From: Lactobacillaceae bacterium UBA639
Lineage (GTDB): Bacteria; Bacillota; Bacilli; Lactobacillales; Lactobacillaceae
Direction: 5' to 3'
NCBI GenBank assembly: GCA_002299975.1
Contig: DBOT01000076.1
Span: forward strand, 402-15,897
DNA length: 15,496 nt
Part shown: positions 8,966 through 15,470 of the stretch, piece by piece
Numbering within the stretch: position 1 is the first letter of the stretch
Layout: each line of letters starts with the position of its first letter
Notes under the pieces: model-generated
Told to the model about the DNA's origin: nothing
The model's input: only the letters and a program-made list of their open reading frames with translations
Databases searched by the model: none
Program-made: the position numbers and the translations under genes

Positions 8966-9529
8966 TTAGCCTTCGAGCAATTCCTTTTCCTTGGCACTGG
9001 CGATGGCTTCCAGGTTCTTAATCCCGGCATCGGTCTCGTCTTGAACCTTCTTTTCCAGGTCGTGGAATTCGTCGTCGTTGAAGTCGCCATCCTTGTTACC
9101 CTTCTTCAGGTCATCCATGGCTTCACGCCGGACGTTCCGTACCGCAACCTTGGCCTTTTCCAATTCAGCCTTAACGTCCTTAGCCAGTTCCTTCCGCCGG
9201 TCTTCCGTTAATTGTGGAATGATCAGCCGGATGGCAGTCCCGTCGTTTTGGGGAGTCAGTCCCAGATTGGAGGCGTAGATTGCCCGTTCAATTTCTTCCA
9301 AAATGCTGCTGTCGTATGGGGTGATCAGCAGTTGCCGTGCTTCCGGAATTGTGATGGAAGCCACCTGGTTCAGTGGAGTTGGTGCCCCGTAGTACTCAAC
9401 CTTAACAGAGTTGAGCAAGCTGGCGTTGGCCTGGCCGGCACGGATGTCAGCCAAAGTCCGTTGCAGTGCTTCACCAGACTTCTTCATCTTGTCCTTTGCA
9501 CCGTTTAAAATATCCTTACTATTAGCCAT
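8966..9529 (-). CDS. frr: Ribosome recycling factor
   Basis: Splits the post-termination ribosome together with EF-G so that subunits can be reused. At 187 residues the length is close to the usual 185. The fold is visible as a three-helix bundle region rich in charged residues (about 1-30 and 105-187) around an intervening beta domain. Family hallmarks are RAGQANASLL near 30-39, EYYGAPTPLNQVA near 45-57 and PQLTEDRRKELAK near 104-116. The ATG at 9529 has GAGGGGGA upstream, and that site lies inside the last codons of pyrH. Only two bases separate the pyrH stop from this start, so translation is very likely coupled. A strong terminator follows. Confidence 0.97.
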   Translation of the reverse strand: MANSKDILNGAKDKMKKSGEALQRTLADIRAGQANASLLNSVKVEYYGAPTPLNQVASITIPEARQLLITPYDSSILEEIERAIYASNLGLTPQNDGTAIRLIIPQLTEDRRKELAKDVKAELEKAKVAVRNVRREAMDDLKKGNKDGDFNDDEFHDLEKKVQDETDAGIKNLEAIASAKEKELLEG

Positions 9530-9531
9530 GA

Positions 9532-10254
9532 TTAGTCCCCCTCAATGGTTGTTCCGACTTGTTGGCCGGTAACAACCTTCATAATGTTACCTGGCGTGTT
9601 GAGATTGAAGACTACCAATGGAATGTGGTTATCCATTGACAGTGAACTAGCCGTCGTATCCATGACGTTCAGGTTCTTTTCAATCAGGTCCATGTGCGTC
9701 AGGTGGTCAAACTTAACGGCGTTAGCATCCTTGTTCGGATCAGCGGAGTAAACACCGTCAACCCCGTTCTTCCCCATCAGGATTGCATCCGCGTTAATTT
9801 CAGCGGCCCGCAGTGCTGCCGTGGTATCAGTTGAGAAGTATGGACTTCCCGTCCCACCGGCGAAGATCACGATCCGATCCTTCTCCAGGTGACGAATGGC
9901 CTTACGCCGGATGTATGGTTCCGCAATCTGCCGCATTTCAATGGAAGTCTGTACCCGCGTTGGGACATCGATGGATTCCAGGGCATCCTGCAGGGACAGG
10001 GCGTTCATGATAGTGGCCAGCATACCGATGTAGTCGGCCTGAGCCCGTTCCATACCGAGTTGGGCACCAGTGACCCCACGCCACATGTTACCACCACCGA
10101 CAACGATCGCAATCTGGACACCCAGGTCGTGAACTTCCTTGAGTTCCTTGGCAACGTCTTTTAAAACAGGTGGGTTAATACCGAAGCCCTTCTCACCAGC
10201 AAGCGCTTCCCCACTCAGCTTTAAGATAACCCGATTATACTTAATATCAGCCAT
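9532..10254 (-). CDS. pyrH: UMP kinase
   Basis: Phosphorylates UMP to UDP with ATP, a step in pyrimidine nucleotide supply. It is a member of the amino-acid-kinase fold and is unrelated to the eukaryotic enzyme. With the ATG at 10254 the protein has 240 residues, the usual length, and begins [24 protein letters not shown] at 10261-10266 is six bases upstream. A longer frame from a TTG at 10281 would contain this site within its coding sequence and is rejected. Motifs are KLSGEAL at 12-18, VVGGGN at 51-56, [14 protein letters not shown] at 133-146 and [11 protein letters not shown] at 163-173. It follows tsf across an intrinsic terminator and runs two bases from frr. Confidence 0.97.
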   Translation of the reverse strand: MADIKYNRVILKLSGEALAGEKGFGINPPVLKDVAKELKEVHDLGVQIAIVVGGGNMWRGVTGAQLGMERAQADYIGMLATIMNALSLQDALESIDVPTRVQTSIEMRQIAEPYIRRKAIRHLEKDRIVIFAGGTGSPYFSTDTTAALRAAEINADAILMGKNGVDGVYSADPNKDANAVKFDHLTHMDLIEKNLNVMDTTASSLSMDNHIPLVVFNLNTPGNIMKVVTGQQVGTTIEGD

Positions 10255-10292
10255 GATTTTCCTCCTCAAATTGTCTGTCAATCAAGTATTGT

Positions 10293-10325
10293 AAAAAAGG
10301 ACGTACTGAACCCAGCACGTCCTTT
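10293..10325 (-). terminator. Intrinsic terminator between tsf and pyrH
   Basis: On the minus strand AAAGGACGTGCTG pairs with CAGTACGTCCTTT across the tetraloop GGTT. This gives 13 bp with one G-U pair, followed by a run of six Ts at 10293-10298. It lies 14 bases beyond the tsf stop. pyrH and frr must be expressed by read-through or from a nearby start. TACAAT at 10288-10293 is a possible -10 but lacks a good -35. Confidence 0.88.
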
Positions 10326-10338
10326 CGCCAAGCGAACC

Positions 10339-11214
10339 TTAGTTCATTTGGTCCTTAACTTCTTGAGCAAAGTCATCCTGCTTCTTTTCGATACCTTCAC
10401 CGACTTCGTAACGGATGAAGGACTTCAGCTTACCGTTGTTAGCAGAAACGTATTCAGCAACCGTTTGGTCTGGGTTCTTAACAAAGTCTTGGTCAGCCAA
10501 GCAAATTTGTGATAAGAACTTGTTAAGACGACCTTCAACAATCTTGTCAACGATCTTAGCAGGCTTGCCTTCGTTCAACGTTTCTTCCTTGAAGACTGCA
10601 CGTTCATGGTCAAGACGGTCTTGGGAAACATCTTCACGAGTCATGAATTCAGGGTTGATAGCAGCAACGTGCATAGCAACGTCCTTAGCAGTTGCTTCGT
10701 CACCGCCTTCAAGAACAACTAAGGCAGCAATTTGACCACCTTGGTGCAGGTAAGCACCGAAGCTGTCACCGTCGTTCTTTTCAACAACAGTGAACCGACG
10801 AAGGCTAACCTTTTCACCAGTCTTTTGGGTCGTGCTGATGATGTCATCCTTCAACGTACCGTTGTCAGTCTTGATGGTCAAGGCTTCGTCAACAGTAGCA
10901 GGCTTGTTTTCACTGATCAGCTTAGTAACTTCCTTGAGCAGGGCCTTGAATGGGTCACTGGCAGCAACGAAGTCCGTTTCGGAGTTCAGTTCAACAATGG
11001 CAGCCGTGTTTCCGTTGATGGCGATGTCAGCCAAACCTTCGGCAGCAACCCGGTCGCTCTTCTTAGCAGCCTTGGCGATACCCTTTTCACGAAGGTAGTC
11101 CATTGCCTTGTCCATGTCACCATCGCTGGCAACTAATGCCTTCTTGGCATCCATGATACCGGCACCGGACTTCTTACGTAATTCCATAACTTGAGCAGCT
11201 TTAATTTCAGCCAT
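10339..11214 (-). CDS. tsf: Translation elongation factor Ts
   Basis: Guanine-nucleotide exchange factor that recycles EF-Tu. The 291 residues are typical. The N-terminal UBA-like domain (about 1-45) carries [16 protein letters not shown], and the core contains the TDFV motif at 80-83 used to displace magnesium from EF-Tu. The C-terminal half holds the dimerisation and core subdomains. The ATG at 11214 has AAGGAGA at 11224-11230. rpsB lies upstream and the pair is the standard ribosomal operon start. An intrinsic terminator lies on each side of the gene, which suggests its level is set separately from rpsB and pyrH. Confidence 0.97.
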   Translation of the reverse strand: MAEIKAAQVMELRKKSGAGIMDAKKALVASDGDMDKAMDYLREKGIAKAAKKSDRVAAEGLADIAINGNTAAIVELNSETDFVAASDPFKALLKEVTKLISENKPATVDEALTIKTDNGTLKDDIISTTQKTGEKVSLRRFTVVEKNDGDSFGAYLHQGGQIAALVVLEGGDEATAKDVAMHVAAINPEFMTREDVSQDRLDHERAVFKEETLNEGKPAKIVDKIVEGRLNKFLSQICLADQDFVKNPDQTVAEYVSANNGKLKSFIRYEVGEGIEKKQDDFAQEVKDQMN

Positions 11215-11250
11215 GACTAGATCTCTCCTTTAATAATCAATGGGATTTTC

Positions 11251-11304
11251 AAAAAAGGGCTGTTTGTACTTAGGGCCACTATGGTCCATAACACAAAACA
11301 GCCC
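11251..11304 (-). terminator. Intrinsic terminator between rpsB and tsf with a long loop
   Basis: On the minus strand GGGCTGTTT (11296-11304) pairs with AAACAGCCC (11257-11265), followed by six Ts at 11251-11256. The 30-base loop is unusually long and contains a small internal hairpin, TATG-GAC-CATA. The structure begins 20 bases after the rpsB stop. It probably lowers tsf relative to rpsB or acts as a processing signal. Confidence 0.8.
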
Positions 11305-11324
11305 AAGTATTTAATAACTAATTG

Positions 11325-12116
11325 TTAGTCTTTGCCTTCAACACTGTTCTTGAGGTTCTTCAGAGAATCTTCACTAACAGTTTCGTCTTCGGCGTTGTCA
11401 TCAGCAGCAGCTTCTGCTTGTTGTGCGTCGTCTTGACCCTGCTTACCTTCAACAACGGCATCAGCCATCTTGGAAGTGATCAGACGAACGGCACGAATAG
11501 CATCATCGTTTGATGGGATTACGTAGTCGATGTCATCTGGGTCAGTGTTGGTGTCGACCATGGCAACGATTGGAATGTGAAGCTTTTGAGCTTCCTTAAC
11601 AGCGATTTGTTCCTTGTGTGGGTCAACGATGTACATAACATCTGGGATCCGTGGCATGTCTTCGATACCACCAAGGAACCGTTCCAGCTTTTCACGTTGC
11701 TTAGTCAGAACAGCAACTTCCTTCTTTGGAAGGACATCAAAAGTACCGTCTTCGGACATCTTCTTGAGTTCCTTCAGACGAGCGATCCGTGATTGGATGG
11801 TCTTCCAGTTGGTCAGCGTACCACCTAACCAACGGTGGTTAACGTAGTATTGACCGGCACGGGTAGCTTCTTCTTCGATGGAGTCTTGTGCTTGCTTCTT
11901 AGTACCAACAAAAAGAACAACACCACCGTTAGCAGCAACGTCCTTCATGTAGTTGTAAGCAGTGTCGATCATCTTGACCGTCTTTTGCAGGTCAATGATG
12001 TAGATCCCATTACGTTCAGTGAAGATGTATTCTTCCATCTTTGGGTTCCAACGACGAGTTTGGTGACCGAAGTGGACACCAGCTTCAAGCAATTGCTTCA
12101 TAGTAACAACAGACAT
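11325..12116 (-). CDS. rpsB: 30S ribosomal protein S2
   Basis: Structural protein of the small ribosomal subunit. Starting at the ATG at 12116 gives 263 residues, beginning [20 protein letters not shown], the conserved S2 opening. GGAGG at 12123-12127 is six bases upstream. A frame open to 12194 adds 26 residues without S2 similarity and is rejected. The conserved FVGTKKQAQ and [14 protein letters not shown] segments follow. The last roughly 35 residues form an acidic Gln/Asp/Glu-rich tail, of the kind seen in lactic acid bacterial S2. The gene has its own promoter and a structured leader of about 115 bases. A terminator separates it from tsf. Confidence 0.97.
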   Translation of the reverse strand: MSVVTMKQLLEAGVHFGHQTRRWNPKMEEYIFTERNGIYIIDLQKTVKMIDTAYNYMKDVAANGGVVLFVGTKKQAQDSIEEEATRAGQYYVNHRWLGGTLTNWKTIQSRIARLKELKKMSEDGTFDVLPKKEVAVLTKQREKLERFLGGIEDMPRIPDVMYIVDPHKEQIAVKEAQKLHIPIVAMVDTNTDPDDIDYVIPSNDDAIRAVRLITSKMADAVVEGKQGQDDAQQAEAAADDNAEDETVSEDSLKNLKNSVEGKD

Positions 12117-12232
12117 AATAAACCTCCAAAATTGTTTTTTCCTCCCCGCGGCTCCACTAGTCAGAGAACCCTTCTCGTGAAAGGCACGTCTCAAACTATC
12201 ACCACGAGTGTGTTATATGTTGTTAAACACCG
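12117..12232 (-). promoter_or_regulatory. Structured 5' leader of rpsB
   Basis: The predicted leader runs from the inferred start near 12232 to the ATG. Hairpins visible on the minus strand are GTGTT/AACAC (12226-12230 with 12210-12214) and CTCGTG/CACGAG (12203-12208 with 12174-12179). A third, GGTTCT/GGAGCC, lies near 12150-12170. A purine-rich GGGGAGG at 12141-12147 resembles a second ribosome binding site upstream of the true GGAGG. Ribosomal protein operons are often feedback-regulated through such leaders; that function here is inferred. Confidence 0.4.
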
Positions 12233-12238
12233 TTTAAT

Positions 12239-12267
12239 AGTATACAAAAAAGCTTGTCCAATGACAA
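12239..12267 (-). promoter_or_regulatory. Promoter of rpsB
   Basis: On the minus strand TTGTCA (12262-12267), a 17-base spacer and TATACT (12239-12244) each match the sigma-A consensus at five of six positions. The -35 box and spacer lie inside the terminator hairpin of the preceding gene. The inferred start is near 12232. Confidence 0.6.
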
Positions 12268-12274
12268 GCTTTTT
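12246..12274 (-). terminator. Intrinsic terminator after the GIY-YIG gene
   Basis: On the minus strand AAAAAGCTTGTC pairs perfectly with GACAAGCTTTTT across the loop ATTG, followed by a run of six Ts in total. It begins seven bases after the stop at 12281. It overlaps the rpsB promoter. Confidence 0.88.
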
Positions 12275-12280
12275 GAACGC

Positions 12281-12595
12281 TTAATTTGCCTGGTGGTGGT
12301 GATTCAACTGATAAAATTGGGCCACACTAATTCCCTGTGCGGCAAGGTAAGCCACCTTCTTAGCACGAGGCTGGTGTTTGAAGTGGTACTCCGCACTCAG
12401 TGCATCATGTTTACTATCAAAAGACGTTTGGTAAATTAGCCGTAACGGGTGGCGGGACTTCACCCGGGTATACTTAGCACCCCGTCCGGCCTGGTGGGTA
12501 GCAAACCGGCGGGCAACGTTAGTAGTAAATCCACAGTAGAGGGTATCATCGGCACAGTATAGGACATACATATAATACTTATTTTTGCTGGCCAT
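12281..12595 (-). CDS. yazA: GIY-YIG nuclease-domain protein, UPF0213/YazA type
   Basis: Small one-domain GIY-YIG protein of 104 residues, the size of B. subtilis YazA; no firm biological role is known. The motif halves are MYVLYC at 9-14 and LYCGFT at 19-24. VARRFATHQ at 27-35 supplies the conserved Arg, and ALSAEYHFK at 65-73 the metal-binding Glu. KYTR and RAKK are also typical of this subfamily. The catalytic positions therefore look intact. The ATG at 12595 is chosen because the protein then starts just before the domain and AGGA lies eight bases upstream. A longer frame to 12646 adds residues with no similarity. It overlaps the end of the methyltransferase gene by 17 bases. The same pair, yabB-yazA, is adjacent in B. 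subtilis. Confidence 0.88.
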   Translation of the reverse strand: MASKNKYYMYVLYCADDTLYCGFTTNVARRFATHQAGRGAKYTRVKSRHPLRLIYQTSFDSKHDALSAEYHFKHQPRAKKVAYLAAQGISVAQFYQLNHHHQAN

Positions 12596-13346
12596 AGAGT
12601 AATTCCTGCACCTCCGGAAGATAGTAACCGTCGTCCCCACTGACAACCAACGGTGGAACCACCTTTAATCCACCGGGTTTGCCATCCTTAATTACTTCCA
12701 GCAGGAGCATGTTGGCATCTCGCCCTGGTTTAGGGTGAATAAACCGGATCCGCTTGGGAACTAACCGGTGTTCCTGCATGGTGGTCAAGATCTCGGTTAA
12801 GCGGTCCGGCCGGTGAACCAGGTAACCATGACCGTTCATCTTCAATAGGCCGCTCATCTGTTCCGCTACCGTTTCCAGGTTGGTGGCAATCTCGTGCCGG
12901 GCAATGGCCAGGTAACGGTTCGGATTCTTCTGGCTCTGGGCTGTCACCGGAAAGTATGGTGGATTACACAGCACCACGTCGGCCGAATCCTTAGGCACGG
13001 CTTCAAAAACATCGGCAATGTCCATGTTAAGGACCTGGTAGCGCTCAGTCAGCCCGTTTAACTCAACACTCCGCTTAGCCATGTCAGCGATCCGGGGCTG
13101 TAGTTCAACCTCGGTGAAGGTCCCGCCAAGCTTCTTATGTAAGAATAGCCCAATTGCCCCGTTTCCCGCACAGAGGTCCACGGTCCGCAGCTTATGCCGG
13201 TGGTTGGGCCGAACAAAATTCGCCAAAAGGACCGCATCTAGGGAAAAGGCAAAGCAGCTGGGGCTTTGGATAATCTGGACATCCTGGCTGTACAGCTGGT
13301 CAATTCGTTCATCGTTTTTTAGTAAGGAAGCTGGTTCCATCATCAT
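12579..13346 (-). CDS. yabB: tRNA1(Val) (adenine37-N6)-methyltransferase-like protein (YabB/TrmN6 family)
   Basis: S-adenosylmethionine-dependent methyltransferase of the YabB/TrmN6 (YfiC) family; the likely product is N6-methyladenosine in tRNA, by family assignment only. From the first of three consecutive ATGs it has 255 residues, close to B. subtilis YabB. The N-terminus has the family stretch DERIDQLY followed by QIIQSPSCFAFSLDAVLLA. Motif I, VDLCAGNGAIGL, is at 56-67, and the N6-adenine motif NPPY is at 128-131. AIARHEI and KPGRDANMLLLE occur further on. AAAGGA at 13349-13354 fits best with the ATG at 13343 or 13340, so the exact start is uncertain by two codons. A longer frame from 13373 lacks a ribosome binding site. 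It is translationally coupled to the GIY-YIG gene. Confidence 0.9.
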   Translation of the reverse strand: MMMEPASLLKNDERIDQLYSQDVQIIQSPSCFAFSLDAVLLANFVRPNHRHKLRTVDLCAGNGAIGLFLHKKLGGTFTEVELQPRIADMAKRSVELNGLTERYQVLNMDIADVFEAVPKDSADVVLCNPPYFPVTAQSQKNPNRYLAIARHEIATNLETVAEQMSGLLKMNGHGYLVHRPDRLTEILTTMQEHRLVPKRIRFIHPKPGRDANMLLLEVIKDGKPGGLKVVPPLVVSGDDGYYLPEVQELLYGQQK

Positions 13347-13367
13347 ATTCCTTTCGTGATTCGCCCC

Positions 13368-13396
13368 TTGCATCTGAAGACATTTTTCGTCATACT
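13368..13396 (+). promoter_or_regulatory. Candidate promoter of plsC-like gene
   Basis: TTGCAT (13368-13373), a 17-base spacer and CATACT (13391-13396) lie on the plus strand. They are placed in the intergenic region divergent from the methyltransferase. A start near 13403 would leave about 40 bases before the ATG. Confidence 0.4.
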
Positions 13397-13441
13397 TAAG
13401 GGCTAGAGATTAAAAATTTTTTGAAGATTGGAAGAACAATC

Positions 13442-14080
13442 ATGCTTTACAACTTTTTAGTAAGAATTGTCAATCCCTTGCTCAACCTGATCAACGGTCG
13501 AACAAGGGTCTATAATCGTGAAAACTTGCCGGATGGTAATTACATCATCGTAGCCCCGCACCGGACGTGGATGGACCCGGTCTTAATCGCCCTGGTGGTC
13601 TGGCCCAAGAAGTTTAGTTTTATGGCCAAAAAAGAGCTTTTTAAGAACCCGATCGCGGGGAAGTTCCTGCGCGCCCTCAACGCCTTCCCGGTTGACCGCA
13701 AGCACCCGGGACCATCAGCCGTTAAGACGCCGGTAAATATCCTGCGTAAGACCGACCTCTCAACGATTATCTTTCCTTCAGGATCGCGTTACTCAGCCAA
13801 GCTCAAAGGTGGCGCGGTGGTAATCGCCAAACTGGCTAACGTGCCACTTGTTCCGGTCGTCTACCAAGGACCACTGAAGTTCGGCCAGCTCTTTACTAGA
13901 CGGCCACGGCACATTGCCTTCGGAAAGCCCATCTACATCGATCGTAAAGAACGGCTGACCGAGGAAAATCAAGCCAAGATTGAAAAGCAGATGCAGACGG
14001 CCTTTGATGCCCTAGACAAGCAGATCGATCCTAACTACCACTACGTCATGCCACCAAAGCCGGCGGACGATGATTTCTAA
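13442..14080 (+). CDS. plsC: 1-acyl-sn-glycerol-3-phosphate acyltransferase family protein (PlsC-like)
   Basis: Acyltransferase of the LPLAT/PlsC family, expected to acylate lysophosphatidate to phosphatidate, the substrate of CdsA. With the ATG at 13442 it has 212 residues. GGAAG at 13430-13434 lies seven bases upstream, and a TTG at 13421 would add seven residues with no site of its own. The catalytic HX4D motif is HRTWMD, with H40 and D45. Motif II is represented by AFPVDR at 81-86. Motif III reads FPSGSR at 111-116 where the family consensus is FPEGTR, so Glu is replaced by Ser. Motif IV is the VPLVPVVYQGP stretch. A short hydrophobic N-terminus suits membrane association. It stands alone on the plus strand, with its own promoter and a shared terminator. 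Substrate specificity remains inferred. Confidence 0.88.
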   Translation: MLYNFLVRIVNPLLNLINGRTRVYNRENLPDGNYIIVAPHRTWMDPVLIALVVWPKKFSFMAKKELFKNPIAGKFLRALNAFPVDRKHPGPSAVKTPVNILRKTDLSTIIFPSGSRYSAKLKGGAVVIAKLANVPLVPVVYQGPLKFGQLFTRRPRHIAFGKPIYIDRKERLTEENQAKIEKQMQTAFDALDKQIDPNYHYVMPPKPADDDF

Positions 14081-14087
14081 AATTAAT

Positions 14088-14117
14088 AAAAAAGGATGCG
14101 GTGACGCATCCTTTTTT
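14088..14117. terminator. Bidirectional terminator shared by plsC and yneF
   Basis: AAAAAAGGATGCG pairs perfectly with CGCATCCTTTTTT across the loop GTGA, with A and T runs at the two outer ends. It lies between two converging genes, 7 bases after the plsC stop and 1 base from the yneF stop, and can act in both directions. Confidence 0.93.
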
Positions 14118-14118
14118 A

Positions 14119-14346
14119 TTATTTGCGGTTTGCTTTCCGCGCTTGGGCCTTCATGGTTTGCATCATTTGGTGAAGCTTACGGCTAGAAGGCTTTTGCCCC
14201 ATCTGGAGCATCATTGTCCGCAGCATTTCTTCTGAAATTGGTGGATTATTACGAAGGTAATTTTCCATGTACCTACGGGCGCCGAAGAAACCGACAACCA
14301 GGCCTACTAATAATGCGATGATGGCCCATAAAATTGTCATACCCAC
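14119..14346 (-). CDS. yneF: YneF family (UPF0154) small membrane protein
   Basis: Small protein of 75 residues with one N-terminal membrane segment (about 4-23). A basic, Met-rich cytoplasmic part follows, containing YLRNNPPISEEMLRTMM and QMGQKP near 30-53, the hallmark of UPF0154/YneF. The function is not established. The GTG at 14346 is taken as the start because AGGAGG at 14355-14360 is eight bases away; the ATG two codons later is 14 bases away. A weak promoter-like pair (TAAGAT at 14379-14384 with TTTTCA 17 bases upstream) lies in front of it. It follows ynzC by 75 bases on the same strand. Confidence 0.9.
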   Translation of the reverse strand: MGMTILWAIIALLVGLVVGFFGARRYMENYLRNNPPISEEMLRTMMLQMGQKPSSRKLHQMMQTMKAQARKANRK

Positions 14347-14421
14347 GACTAATTCCTCCTTTAGTTAGTTACCTTTCCATCTTACACGAAAGAAAGGGTC
14401 TTGAAAAGAGAAAATCAGCGC

Positions 14422-14673
14422 TTAGTCGTCACGCAGGCCCTTTTTACGTTGAACCTCACGAACCTTCTCTGGCGTTACTTCCTTGCCTTCCTTATCAAAA
14501 ATCCGCATCATTTCAATGTTGCTCCGCATTGCTTCACGGAAGTTCTTGATGTACTCACGACGCAGCCGTTCCCGTTCCCGGGTTTCCGCCTCTGTCAGCC
14601 CTTCCTTCTTGTTCTTGTGGGCTAACTCGTTGATCCGCTTCAACAGCTTATCTTGTTCTTCTGATTCAGCCAT
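14422..14673 (-). CDS. ynzC: DUF896 family protein (YnzC/UPF0291)
   Basis: Small cytosolic protein of 83 residues, mostly charged and predicted helical. It has the family stretch LLKRINELAHKNKKEGLT at 10-27, then a highly basic and acidic helix (TRERERLRREYIKNFR) and a tail VTPEKV at 67-72. In B. subtilis YnzC is encoded in the LexA-controlled yneA-yneB-ynzC operon; its biochemical role is unknown. The ATG at 14673 is chosen, with GGAGG at 14684-14688 and AAGGAA closer in. A frame open to 14694 would contain this site. It is transcribed divergently from lexA and has its own good promoter match. Confidence 0.9.
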   Translation of the reverse strand: MAESEEQDKLLKRINELAHKNKKEGLTEAETRERERLRREYIKNFREAMRSNIEMMRIFDKEGKEVTPEKVREVQRKKGLRDD

Positions 14674-14715
14674 GAATTCCTTGCCTCCAATCAATCTAAC
14701 ACCTTTATCGGCTTG

Positions 14716-14744
14716 ATTTTACCGAATTTAATGTACAATTGCAA
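14716..14744 (-). promoter_or_regulatory. Promoter of ynzC
   Basis: On the minus strand TTGCAA (14739-14744), a 17-base spacer and TAAAAT (14716-14721) give a start near 14709, about 35 bases before the ATG. The LexA box lies 27 bases upstream of the -35. Confidence 0.55.
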
Positions 14745-14771
14745 ACTTTTCCGTCAACGTTAAAGCTTGGA

Positions 14772-14785
14772 CGAACGTACGTTTG
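14772..14785. promoter_or_regulatory. LexA operator (Gram-positive SOS box)
   Basis: CGAACGTACGTTTG matches the Bacillus-type SOS consensus CGAACNNNNGTTCG/TTYG exactly at the conserved positions. It overlaps the likely lexA -35 box, as expected for autorepression. Confidence 0.9.
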
Positions 14786-14811
14786 AAATCTTGCTATCAC
14801 TATGATATCCT
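14783..14811 (+). promoter_or_regulatory. Candidate promoter of lexA
   Basis: TTGAAA (14783-14788), a 17-base spacer and TATCCT (14806-14811) place the start near 14818. The -35 shares three bases with the SOS box. Other -10 candidates nearby are TATGAT at 14801 and CATAAT at 14815. Confidence 0.4.
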
Positions 14812-14843
14812 TTACATAATAATAATGACAATGAGGTGTTATT

Positions 14844-15470
14844 ATGCCACGATCCGCTAAAAACAAACAGATGGCGGTCCTATCGTACATTCATAAGCAG
14901 GTTGCCGAGCATGGCTATCCACCGACCGTTCGGGAAATCTGCAGTGCCGTGGGCCTCTCATCCACCTCGACCGTCCACGGTCATATCACCCGTTTAATTG
15001 ATAAGGGCTTCTTGCGTAAGGATTCAGCCAAACCCCGGGCCCTAGAGATCACGCCAAAGGGACTGGACCTGCTCGGTGTCAAGCCTATGCAGACTAAGAT
15101 CCCAATGCTGGGGGTTGTCACCGCTGGTCAGCCCATCCTCGCTGTCCAAGACGCCACTGATTTCTTCCCGATCCCACCATCGATCCAGGATAACAATGAC
15201 CTGTTCATGCTAAAGATTCGGGGAACCAGTATGATCAAAGCCGGGATTCTCAATGGTGATGACGTGATTGTCCGCAAGCAGTCCACTGCCCGTAACGGTG
15301 ATATCGTGATCGCCATGAATGATGATAACGAGGCTACCTGCAAACGCTTCTTCAAAGAGAAGACCCGTTTCCGTCTGCAGCCCGAGAATGACACAATGGA
15401 TCCCATCTTCCTGCAAAACGTTAAAATCCTCGGTAAGGTGATTGGCCTCTTCCGTGACCATATCTTTTAA
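14844..15470 (+). CDS. lexA: LexA repressor, SOS response regulator
   Basis: Transcriptional repressor that cleaves itself when RecA filaments form on damaged DNA. At 208 residues it has the usual length. The N-terminal winged helix carries [20 protein letters not shown] at 25-44. A hinge then leads to the S24-type latent peptidase. The self-cleavage site is Ala94-Gly95 in VVTAGQP. The catalytic dyad is Ser129 in RGTSMIKAG and Lys167 in EATCKRFF. All needed residues are present, so it should be functional. The ATG at 14844 has GAGGTG at 14833-14838. Its promoter region contains a consensus SOS box, indicating autoregulation. It is divergent from ynzC. The frame closes at 15470 and only 26 unremarkable bases follow. 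Confidence 0.97.
   Translation: MPRSAKNKQMAVLSYIHKQVAEHGYPPTVREICSAVGLSSTSTVHGHITRLIDKGFLRKDSAKPRALEITPKGLDLLGVKPMQTKIPMLGVVTAGQPILAVQDATDFFPIPPSIQDNNDLFMLKIRGTSMIKAGILNGDDVIVRKQSTARNGDIVIAMNDDNEATCKRFFKEKTRFRLQPENDTMDPIFLQNVKILGKVIGLFRDHIF

Noticed and set aside
10255..10281. Longer pyrH start at TTG 10281
   Set aside because: It would place the AGGAGG used for the ATG at 10254 inside the coding sequence, and the extra residues do not belong to the UMP kinase family.
10282..10298. Promoter between tsf terminator and pyrH
   Set aside because: TACAAT at 10288-10293 is a fair -10, but the -35 position inside the hairpin reads CTGGGT, too poor to call.
12117..12194. Longer rpsB start at 12194
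   Set aside because: The added 26 residues are encoded by the structured leader. The canonical S2 N-terminus with its GGAGG begins at 12116.
11835..12284. Plus-strand open frame of 149 codons opposite rpsB and its promoter
   Set aside because: It runs through the rpsB leader and terminator hairpin, and low-complexity translation and lack of a ribosome binding site mark it as a shadow.
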